NCBI GenBank assembly: GCA_021234155.1
Contig: JAJEKV010000058.1
Span: 1,791,060-1,855,059, forward strand
DNA length: 64,000 nt
Direction of reading: 5' to 3'
Origin: Isoetes taiwanensis
Taxonomy: Eukaryota > Streptophyta > Lycopodiopsida > Isoetales > Isoetaceae
Below, piece after piece: positions 1-9,148 of the stretch. The translations under genes were made by a program, and so were the position numbers. A model generated the notes under the pieces. It was not told the origin of the DNA. It saw only the letters and a program-made list of their open reading frames with translations, and made no database searches. The first letter of the stretch is position 1, and every line of letters starts with the position of its first letter.

Positions 1-1909
1 CATGAGAGCTGAGAGATAATCAGTAATGAAGTTCAGAGATAGTACGACAAGAATAAAAGGGACTATAGATGGACATTTTAGAAGTTGTGTAAAGAGGTCA
101 TGTTATTTAGAAGGCCCGAGTAAAAAGAGCAAGGTATGAAGTGCCAGATAAAAGTATGGTGCCAAAAGGATATTTTAGTAAATATGATGGTGATGTAAGG
201 TGGTATTCTTATTAAAGGGATTTCCACTTCTGAAGGCGAGGAGCTCCCCCTCTTGTTGGTGCGCGGTTCTTCCTCCTCGGACTCGTTCTTCCCTAGTTCG
301 TCTGGTTGTGGTTCTCTAATAGCCACGCCCCCTCCCCCGGTCTTCCGATCTTCACACCTCTTTGTTCGATTCTCCCTTGCCTACATGGCTTCCTCCCTTT
401 CGGCCACTCTCTCCTTGCCCTTCCTTTTCCTCGCATTTCTTGCTTGCCGATTTTGCGGAAGGGGCCCCTGCTTCCCTTCCCCTACAAAATAGAAATAGGG
501 GAATGGGGGGTTTGGATGTAGCTTCCTTCTTTTGCAAGCCTCCTTGTATTCACTTGTGGGCCACGATTTTATACTACAAACAGTCAACAATATAGTTAGT
601 TATGTGCCTATGTTCTGATTGACCATATGTTGTAGAGCATGGTCAAGAACCTAGTTCTTGGCATATGCCATGGAATATACCTTCATCCTAGGGCTGAAAA
701 TACAAAACAAGAGGGTGCAATGATAATATGACAAAATCTATATGTTAAAAATATGGGGTTTCTTGTGACGGCCACAACGCATGTATATCATACATGATCA
801 CCTCATATATACAAAACATTGTCACGTACAAGACTCAAACCTTCGACTATTTACTTGTAGGCATTAGTTATTGCCCTATATCGTTATGATTATGAACTCG
901 TGTGTCTTGGAAGTCAACATACTAGATGGTGGCATGGTTGTAGATGGCATATATGCATTGATTATGCACATATGAGTGACAATCATGCATGATGTGATGA
1001 CCATATGGTCGTCACACATGATGCATTCTACATGCAAGACAACTGGTAATCATGCATATTAGATCCCTTACTATATAATGGATGTTCAAGGATTTTAACG
1101 CGCATTTGTTGCATGGTCATTGTATCAGTCATTAATGGTGGTACCCAAATGGGAATCATGCATATTAGGTTCCTTACTATAATGGATATTCAGGATTGTA
1201 ATAAGCCCGTTTACATGGTCACTATATTAGCCATAGGCCGATTGGTCTCAGTGGACGATAAAAAACTATTCTTATTCTTATTCTTATTAATGGTGGTATT
1301 AGGTTTGTATTTTTATTACAAGAGGTTAATAAAATAAGTTCTATAAGCCAAGATTTAAGAGCCTCTAGGTATGTGCTTGCACACCCTGAGTATGAGATAA
1401 GCATGTGCATGTGAGATAGTTTCAGAAAGGCTAGCCTGAAATAAGACACCACAATATAGTTGAGACATAAGCAAATTAAGTTTGTCTTGGTCGCCTTTGA
1501 ACTATTCTTGGTTCAAGTTGGCATGATGGCTAGTTTGTAAATCTTGCATTGATAGTTGTAATGTGGATAGAAGGAAATGTCATTCACAATGACCTAATGG
1601 GAGATTAAAGCTTGCGTATGCTCTTGGAATAATACTATCTAAGATTATGGTTGAAGTTAGATTTGCTAGATTTGAGACATTCGCTTAAGTGTGAAGGGTG
1701 GAGTAAGTAATGATTGATATTGAATATTTTCTATCATGGTAGATTGCAAATATGCAATATTTTCTATTATTTAAGCCATGTGGGATGCACGGTAGGTAAG
1801 AGATTTTGGCCATATAGTAAAACTCCACTCCATGGAGCCATGCATCAACATCATCCCTGTTGTGTTCTCTGCCAGGAACGTTTTCCTCTTGGTATCTTTT
1901 AACTCCTAA
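1..1909. other. No gene recognised; non-coding flank
   Basis: I see no protein with recognisable motifs here. Short open frames between about 78 and 595 overlap each other on both strands in a GC-rich, C/T-biased patch and look like chance. The remainder is AT-rich and contains a short (TATTCT)-like run near 1268-1290 and a diverged tandem duplication listed separately. Confidence 0.6.
1048..1240. repeat. Diverged tandem duplication, about 105-bp unit
   Basis: The segment starting at 1048 (AATCATGCATATTAG, then CCTTACTAT, ATGG, TTCA, a CATGGTCA block and a TATTAGCC/TCAG end) recurs from 1154 with small substitutions and indels. The two copies are directly adjacent and in the same orientation. 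This is read directly from the sequence; origin unknown. Confidence 0.55.
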
Positions 1910-2765
1910 CTATTGCATGTTAGCCAAGCATTGTCGAGAAACCTCTACCGTGGACACTGGATTATGCCAAATACCTAGAGTAAGGCATTGATAGCTATAA
2001 TGTATCATGAATTGTGACATCTGGGATGACTCTTGGTTGGTGTTGTTATAAGCAAATTCTACCAAGTGGATATAGTCTTCCCTTTTAAAGTCCTTGTCTA
2101 TTGGCAATGTTTCTTCTATTCTCTTGCTAAACTCTCTGATGAGTGTTGATATGGCATTGCAATGTACCCTTGTTATTAAATGGTGCCTCGAGAGTGCATC
2201 CGCAACCACATTAAATTTTCCTGGCTTGTATATCTTAAAGTCATACTCCTCCAGGAACTCCCATCTTCTCTTCTTTAGATTGAGATGTGGTTGGGTGAAG
2301 ACATATTGAAGACTCTGATGGTCAGTGTCCAATTGGAACTTCCTAACAAATAGTATCTCTAAATTTTAAGTGCCCTTACAACTGCTAACTGCTCTTGATC
2401 ATGGGTTGGGTAGCGAGTCTCGGTGTCATTCATTTTTTGAGAATAATATGCCACAACTCTTTCTTCTTGCATTAGCACTGCCGTCGTTGCAATCTTGCTC
2501 GCATCGGTTGCTACGACTTGTCTTTCTCTAGATCTAACAATGTTAAGAAAGACCGGGGCAGTTGTCAATGCTTCTTTCAACTTCTCAAATCCTCCTTGGA
2601 CCTTCTTGTACCAAGTGTTCTACCCAGTTCTTTATCATTTTTGCTTTGGTGAGATCTGTCAATGGTGCTGCTATCTTAGCAAAATTATTGACAAATTTCC
2701 TGTAATAACCTTCCAAGCCCAAGAAGCTTCTCACCTCATGCATATTCTAAGTTGCAAGCCATTCG
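1910..2765 (-). pseudogene. Ty3/gypsy pol fragment (RT end, RNase H, piece of integrase)
   Basis: Reading on the minus strand from about 2765, the end of a gypsy reverse transcriptase is visible (VRSFLGLEGYYRKFV, then IAAPLTDLTK). It is followed, after a frame slip near 2590, by RNase H (VVATDAS, then YPTHDQEQLAVVRALK at about 2360-2580). A further slip leads to TDHQSLQYV and the classical tail GKFNVVADALSR (1910-2332). Directly after it a short integrase-like stretch (LVEFAYNN) appears, so most of the integrase zinc finger and core is missing. No LTRs were found on either side. Family knowledge: this order (RT, RNase H, IN) is Ty3/gypsy. I infer an old, internally deleted relic. Confidence 0.85.
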
Positions 2766-2985
2766 ATTATAGATGAATATGAGCATATTGGAGCAACCCA
2801 AACTGCCGAACCTGGAAGCTCGACCCCGGAGGATCCAATAGACATCAAGTATCAAGACAACAGTGAGGCAATGCAAAGACCAAGACACTGAAGTTCATTA
2901 GATATTTTCTATACACAGGTGCCTAGATCGTACCTTGCCGATGTTGTCCATACAAATTACCCATGTTGAAGTAGCTTATATTAGT

Positions 2986-3049
2986 GATAAGATAAGATAA
3001 GATAAGATAAGATAAGATAAGATAAGATAAGATAAGATAAGATAAGATA

Positions 3050-3080
<31 letters not shown>

Positions 3081-3089
3081 AAGATAAGA
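2986..3089. repeat. (GATAA)n pentanucleotide microsatellite
   Basis: Eighteen GATAA units run without interruption from 2986 to 3075 and then decay into GATAG-AAGATAAGATG. The open frame across it on the minus strand (repeats of LSYLI) is only the translation of the repeat. Confidence 0.95.
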
Positions 3090-3850
3090 TGAATTTTTAC
3101 GTCCACGGGAACCCAATGGGTTATGGGACGGCACATGCAAGGGCAACATCCCATTTAAAACCTGGGGACTAGGCCCCATCACCAAACACAATAACCAAAT
3201 ATTAAAAGACTACCAAGAAGAAGATAATGCTAATGCTAGTGGTAATTTTGTGCTTTTAAAGTTATCTAGACATAGCAAATCCAAGGATTGGAAGGCCATT
3301 GGTCTAGAATAATTGCTGCGCCTCCCCTGTACACTGCCCATTTTTTTTGCAGGCGGGCTGCCCTCACCTTGCAGAGCTCCTCCGTACAGTCACATAATTG
3401 AAGAGGGGAGAGGTCCTCCTATACTGAGAAACTAGTCCCTCTGAGATGGTTTCCATGCTGAAGAACATGTAAGCGGCTAAGAGTGTCTTGAAACTGAAAA
3501 CCATCATCCAATCAAATTGGGATTATGTCAACTCCAAAATCACGCCAACCTGCTATTGTCTTCTAGGGGGTTTTTGTTTTTTTTAATCTTTTTTTTGGAC
3601 TTCAAAAATAACATAAGGTTGCGATTCACGTGTGACGTTTCATATGCGAATTGAAATATGCAAAAATGAAGAGCAAGTTGCTAACATAGATGAGACCAAA
3701 ATTGCTTGCTCGATAGATGATAATATTAGGTTTGATAATAACAGATTGCATTATTTGCGAGGCAATTCCAGACTCGAAATTATCGATACATGGCACAAAT
3801 ATCATACAAAAATATCATATATTCCAATAAAACATTAAGGGATCAATCCA
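3090..3850. other. No gene recognised
   Basis: Contains homopolymer T tracts (about 3570-3595) and a short plus-strand frame (3632-3838) with no recognisable motif. Nothing supportable. Confidence 0.5.
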
Positions 3851-3859
3851 TGTTTTTCC

Positions 3860-4460
3860 ACGTATTTAACAAGGTGTGGTTCCATGTCACCGCTCTATCC
3901 AGCCTGGGTACGAATCTAACACTTCACCCAATCGCCATCCCCATAGCCAAATTATGCATAATAGACACAAACTTCACCGTAAAATCATCCGTCGCAAAGT
4001 TTTTGGATCGTAAGATGATGGATTCGTGGCCTGTGTTTGATTGTAGAAGCATTTGAGAGCATCATCATCCACTATGATTATATCATCCTTATTCTCGATA
4101 CCAAGTTCGGCCCATCATGTTACTCAAGTGTTTGATGAAGATAGGCTTTGCCTGTTGGATCCTTGGGATTAGTGAACTTCACACATTTGTTCTGATCCCA
4201 AAAGGTCAACCAATGTCTATGCATTTCCCCCAAGCCTCCAAAGTATCCTTTTGATGTTCCTTAGTTCCATGGATGACCAAATACCAACTCGAAATAACCT
4301 CAATGCCTCATCTAGCATCTCCTTCAAGCGGCCGCTGATAGATCCACTTGGTGTTTGATTCTACCGGTGTCCATGAAACCGTTCTCTAGCCACTTTATTT
4401 TTCTAAAAAGTCTTGCAAAGGACTCCGCTTTAGGTCGAACACCACAACCTTCTTAGAAAC
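3860..4460 (-). pseudogene. Broken coding remnant, unrecognised
   Basis: On the minus strand several short frames read as protein-like sequence when followed across slips. Examples are WLTFWDQNKC followed by PKDPTGKAYLHQT at about 4130-4220, and a piece with an acidic run (DDIIIVDDDALKC) at about 4045-4085. No family is recognised. It lies on the same strand as, and downstream of, the coding pieces at 4981-8858, so it may be the 3' part of the same gene or element. Frame breaks coincide with CG-rich lesions like those in the copia array, so some may be sequencing artefacts. Confidence 0.3.
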
Positions 4461-4589
4461 GCAATGGAAGCCAAACATCAAACATGTATCCGGGCCGAAG
4501 ATACGATAACACAAACAATACAAACGCCAAGCGTGATTTGAAATAGTCATAATCAAATCGCTACCGGCGATTTAGTTTGACAACGAAAA

Positions 4590-4660
4590 ATAATCAAAGC
4601 ACGCTTGGCGCGATTTAATTCAAAGGTAATACAAATTAAATTACGCGTGGCGCAATTTCG
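4590..4660. repeat. GC-rich palindrome cluster (GCACGC..GGCGCG type)
   Basis: Two short inverted motifs (GCACGCTTGGCGCG and TACGCGTGGCGCAA) sit in AT-rich sequence and flank an AATTCAAAGG-like spacer. They belong to the same ACACGC-n-GCGTGT family that recurs through to about 14940. Confidence 0.5.
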
Positions 4661-4980
4661 CGGGCAAGGCCATACCTATCATCTTCGCCACCGCCATCGA
4701 CGCTATTCTCCCCTTCGCCACCCTTAATCTTCGCTTCTTCTTAACTGTTAGAATTGTTATTTTCTATTAGTTCCGGCCAATCCTTCACAACCCACATTAT
4801 TTTACTATTGATTTGGCAAACCCGTGAATCACTAGAGCCACTTCGCTGCCTTCATTTTCGCTTCCCCCAATTAGTTCATTGTTAACCCGTGAATCTACTC
4901 TATTGTTGCTTGCTTCACGCAATGTGGGCAAAAATATTCCCTAAGTTCGCCGCCATCACAAAGATTTTGAGCAGCCAGCT

Positions 4981-5300
4981 TTAGCAGCCTATTTGTTCAT
5001 TACTACTTTCCTTATCGTCAAGTAGATTACTAGGTCCCTCACCGTAAGCAACGCCCACTTTCGAATTGGACAAGTCTACGAGACTTTTGATTGTTGATGA
5101 TTTCAGGTCGCCATAAGGGCCTTTAGGAGACTTGACAAGCACATGCATGAGGAATGGTTCAAGAAAGTCTTTGGCCTGCTCATCACTCACAAAGCAAAGG
5201 ACATCTTCTTGCACCCATAAGAGCCTCTCGCAATATAACCTCCAACATGAAGCTCCAAGCAGGTTGTATCAATTGGAGCTTAATGCCTCGACGAGGTAAG
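4981..5300 (-). pseudogene. Coding remnant, unrecognised
   Basis: A 77-residue open stretch (4981-5214) contains QEDVLCFVSDEQAKDFLEPF and ends near SSNEQIGC. Upstream in a neighbouring frame the text stays protein-like (CERLLWVQ), so the reading frame probably continues to about 5300. I do not recognise a family. It is collinear with the other minus-strand pieces between 3860 and 8858. Confidence 0.35.
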
Positions 5301-5459
5301 CAGCCATAGACGGGAAATCCATTTTATTTAAGGGCCCTTCTCCTTAGTTTGTAGCTCGTGACTTGATTTTCCCACTTAGGAGGGGGTCCCGATCCTCATC
5401 CTCTTCTCTCGACTCATCCTCGCTCGACCGATCCTGATCCGTATGAAAGAATATAGTTC

Positions 5460-5946
5460 TTAAGTCCGATCATCTAGAAGAAAACATTCCCATGCACCGC
5501 TATTGTCACCCTTGGCCTTAGCAATATCATATTCGCCGCCCGATAGCATGTCTATCATAATGAAGATCACATGTGCCATCTTCCGTCGGCCGCTCAAGCA
5601 GCCATTATCCTTAACATCATATATTAGGCATCCCTCCCTAATAACTTTGAGGCACTCCATCATGAGCAATGATAGTGCATGCAGATGTGACTCACCTGAA
5701 GGACAAACGATGACAATAGTGAAGGACCTCTCGCTTGTCAATCCTATACAACCGGTAAAGAAGTCAGCCAGAGTCCTTCCGTTCATGCCCATATCTCCTC
5801 TCCCACCCCTGCCGTCCAACACAAAGAGTGATATATTTTAAGGCCGGTTGATTCCGCAAGAGACCTTTGTACCCAATGGAGACTGAATACTCGACAGCAT
5901 CGCCTTCTCCAAGAATCTTCTTCACAAGGGCCACTTTTCTTCTCAA
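5460..5946 (-). pseudogene. Unrecognised protein segment, two overlapping frames
   Basis: The minus strand carries a 60-residue piece (5764-5946; KKILGEGDAVEYSVSIGYKG) running into a 120-residue piece (5460-5822; motifs GRTLADFFTGCIGLTS, VCPSGESHLHAL, KMAHVIFIMIDMLSGGE and a terminal GAWECFLLDD). A single slip near 5810-5820 joins them into about 160 residues. The hydrophobic-strand/Gly pattern looks like a folded globular domain. I cannot name it, and no catalytic signature is clear. The strand and spacing suggest it belongs with the gene beginning at 8858 or with a second gene of the same element. Confidence 0.4.
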
Positions 5947-6321
5947 CTCCTACCAAGACCTTAGGGGTAGAGTCTCCTTATGTTTTGTATTTTTAGCCTT
6001 CCAATTTTTAGGAAGTCCTTTGACCGTAATACAAACTTCTTGATGTCATCATTATCGACCTTGTATTTGTCCAAAGAATCCAATTTCGGATAATGCCACA
6101 TCCCCCGATAGCCTTTGTAACTCAAATCCTATAGCTGACTTCATTGTACGCACATCCTTCACATGGTCGCAAGACTCAACGAAGGACATCCTATCCTTAG
6201 TGAAAGCACTCTTCTTGTATAAGACTTCCTTCTTTAAGCACCGGTCTAAAACCCAAATGGTCTCAAAGGCGCCTAGCCCCCGAAGTCTTTCTCATCTCTG
6301 TCACATTCAAGTCAAAGATGC

Positions 6322-6640
6322 TTACATCAACAGAGGCACCCTACCCATAGTATCCGGACAGCCTTCCCTTGTGCATAAGCGCCCTGCATTCATTCCACTT
6401 GAGCCATACCGCCTCCTTACAAAACACAATCTTATAACGAAGTCCGTTGGTCTTGACCTCGCTAGATGAGCTTTTCGTAAGATCCGCAATGTCATCACCA
6501 CCTTTTTTTTTTTTTTGATTTTCTTGCGGTCTTCTTTTCTTTCTCTCAGATAATTGTTCCATGACAGAGTCCGCCCCAGCAGCCTTTGAATGCCTCGTGA
6601 CTTTGACCCGCCTTCGCCCGGTGGGCAATGAGCAGCCATA
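6322..6640 (-). pseudogene. Lysine-rich coding segment, unrecognised
   Basis: A minus-strand frame from about 6640 opens with MAAHCPPGEGG and runs into a Lys-rich stretch (RKEDRKKIKKKKK) encoded by a T10 tract near 6505. After the tract the sister frame gives DDIADLTKSSSSEVKTNG, then YKIVFCKEAVWLKWNECRA. The homopolymer is the likely place of the frame change. It is a probable N-terminal region with a nuclear-localisation-like basic run. Family unknown. Confidence 0.3.
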
Positions 6641-6729
6641 TTCCACCCATCGCTGACGGGCGTGGCGCAGCTTGTTCCACGATGGACCGCAATAGTACGT
6701 ATATTGAATCAAGATTATAGAATAGAAAC

Positions 6730-7095
6730 ACGCCGCGCGATTTGAATAGAATTGATCAAGAGAAAAATCACGCGGGCGGAAATGAATAAAGTTACTAATG
6801 CAATTCCGCGCCAAAGCGCAGTTAAATCAAACCATTTCACGCCAGCGTTTTTTCAAATCAATCGAATTCCGCCAGCGTGTTTTCAAATCAACCAATTGAT
6901 TTGAAAACACGCCGGGCGCGGAATTCATTGATTTGAAAACACGCCGGGCGGAATTGGTTTGATTTGAAACCACGCGGCGAATACAATTTATGAAACCAGG
7001 TTTGATTTGAAAACACGCCGGCGTGAATTCAATTTATGAAACCAGGCCGCCGCGAATTCAATTGAATTGAAAGCACGACCGGCGTGAATATTAAA
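6730..7095. repeat. Direct and inverted repeats around CGCCnGGCG palindromes
   Basis: A unit close to TTGATTTGAAAACACGCC followed by GGGCGGAATT occurs several times in both orientations. Inverted copies are near 6858-6893 and direct copies near 6897-6985, 7001-7030 and 7040-7085, separated by AATTCAATTTATGAAACC-like spacers. The sequence is AT-rich apart from the CGCC/GGCG cores. It resembles subterminal repeats of plant DNA transposons; that identity is an inference. Confidence 0.6.
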
Positions 7096-7340
7096 ATGCT
7101 AACATCCTAATGCGCTTAGTTACCTTTTGTATAGAAATGTCTTCCCCATTTCATTCAAAGTTGCACTAATCTCAGCCAAATCAAGTGAAAGTATTGGCAT
7201 CCAAGATACGACACCTCCTATAATGATAGTGATTGTAGAACGCTTTTTGGCCTGCTTTGTTCTCCGCTCGCTCGATGAGGGCCTTCGTGCCTCAACAGAA
7301 TGCCGCCCGTCCGATGACTAATTTAATTTAATATTTTCAT

Positions 7341-8858
7341 TTAACAATATCTCCCCGGAAGTTCGCCCACACAAAGAGCTTGTTCGAGATCATATCCCAA
7401 GGTAGCACATCCGGCCGGGTATAGGCATTTGACCCGATTACTAATCATGCTCTGAACAATCTCCATGGCATGTGCTGGATCATATCTTCTGCTAACATAA
7501 ATGGAGCTTGGTGAACGGATGAGGGACTTCACATGGATCTGAAAAGTTTCCTTAAGACCCAATGGATAATGGTCAGAGTATTTATTCAAATTTTGTTCAT
7601 GGCCTCTAGTCGCGCCACTCATCCCCGTTCATTCTAAAAAATGTAAGCCTCCATGCCTTCGGCACAACCGCATGTTGAACATCCTTCCCTAGATCTAGGA
7701 CCCTCTTAGAAGCTTTCAAGTCAGCTAATTCCCTAGCTTGCTGCAAATAGTGACTTGGTGTCGGTTTAGTGAACATGCCTCTACGCACAGCTGTAACCCC
7801 TTGGCAAATAGATATTGGCGTAATCGCTACATTGGTTGGCCAACCATACTTAAAACATGTCTCACCGCTCACATCTATCTTCATGAACGTATCCTTGTAT
7901 GCGAGAGCTCTACAAAGAGTAAGTCCGAGCGCATCTTTCTTCCGCTTCGTGTAATCTCCAAGAGCAATTTGCGCTTGGTGTCATCCTCTTCCTCACAAGA
8001 GATTAGGATCCTTGTTTGGCCATCTTGTTCCGCTTCCTTTTCCTCGAAGAGAGTTAAGTCGAGCTTGCCATTTGTCTTGGCAAGGTCAACGCATTACTAC
8101 GGCACCCTCGCCCATTTCCTCTTCGTATGTGCAGGGTGGTCAGTGGTTGCTATAAGAATCGGCCCTTCATCATCTAAGGTGAGATCATATGGTACCGCAT
8201 CCGGTCGCCTCGCCCTTGCTTTCTTGGCGTGATTAGAACCCGAATTATTAGGGTTTTCTTCCTCTTGGTCACCGCAAAAGAAGATGAGCACTTTTAGAGT
8301 ACTTTTTAGAACAAGAGATCACGCCATGGCATTTAAACCTAAATTAGTACAAATCACGCTTTGGCGTGTTGGTAGCTCCTATTATTGACCATGCTATGCG
8401 TGAATTTGAAACTAAATTATTTTGCATCCACATTTTAAGTTACATATCCTTCATGAATCCATATTGCACACTATTTAACCTCATTGAACATTGCTATCTC
8501 CAACTGTCTAACACCGCTATATTCTATATATAAAGCAGAGCAAAATTATGTTCTACAGAATGGACAATCAGAGCATTAACTGATGGTAATACTTAAAATT
8601 CATGCAAAGCATAATAACTCAAACTCATGCAAAGCATATTAACTGAAGGCAAGGAAATATCTCAAATTCATGCAAGCATAATACTCTCCACACAAAGTGT
8701 ATTCTACGGGCAAATTAAATACCTTGAATAGGGTTCTGTGTATTCTGTGTATTCTGATCAACGTCCTCTGAAACTTGAGAAGAGCCGGGTTTAGAGTTTC
8801 CTCTTCCACCGCTTCCTCTGCCCCGTCCGCCTCGACCTCGATTCGCTTTACAAGACAT
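7341..8858 (-). CDS. 5' part of a spliced, unrecognised gene (Gly/Arg-rich N-terminus)
   Basis: A convincing first exon runs from ATG at 8858 to a CAAG|GT donor at 8722-8723 and encodes a Gly/Arg-rich start (RGRGGRGRGSGGRGN). The second exon begins near 8273 and continues in phase (GDQEEENPNNSG, then PYDLTLDDEG). Its acceptor should read TTTTGCAG but reads TTTTGCG, i.e. one base is missing from a CAG. Further frames continue the protein-like text: KIDVSGETCFKYGWPTNVA and KRVLDLGKDVQHAVVPKAW (7606-7884), then HYPLGLKETFQIHVKSLIR and VKCLYPAGCATLGYDLEQA (7341-7622). Frame slips occur near 8100, 7900 and 7610. I know no family for this. Its GR-rich start suggests nucleic-acid binding, and the flanking palindromes suggest an element-encoded protein. 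Confidence 0.5.
8346..8370. repeat. ACGC-n-GCGT palindrome inside the first intron
   Basis: ATCACGCTTTGGCGTGTTGG lies between the two proposed exons (8273 and 8723) of the minus-strand gene and belongs to the regional palindrome family. Confidence 0.5.
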
Positions 8859-9073
8859 CTCTGGAGTCACCTAGTAACAGAGTCGGAAGGTCGCTCGGAT
8901 ACGCGCTCGAGCTTTTCTACCTGTACGAGAAATAGAGAAATTTGAATTTCAAGAAAACACAAAATGCAGTTTCGAAATATTCTTGACACATACAAATAAT
9001 AATGACGAAGACCCGTCCGCCGACTTCTTTCATTAAGTTTTTAAAAACCAATCTACCCAAAAAGTATCCCGCC

Positions 9074-9104
9074 AAATTTATTTATTTTATTTATTTATTT
9101 ATCT
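9074..9104 (-). repeat. (AAAT)n 3' tail of the LINE
   Basis: On the minus strand the element ends in TAAATAAATAAATAAA-type repeats abutting the 9-bp duplication. A short tandem tail in place of pure poly(A) is a lineage clue. Confidence 0.75.
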
Positions 9105-9148
9105 AGCTCTCTTTGGGCCCTGAGAGGCCATGGAGCCTGTATACATTG

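Noticed and set aside
78..595. Cluster of six overlapping frames on both strands
   Set aside because: Mutually overlapping, C/T-skewed composition, no recognisable domain; judged chance.
2976..3191. 71-residue frame with repeated LSYLI
   Set aside because: Translation of the (GATAA)n microsatellite.
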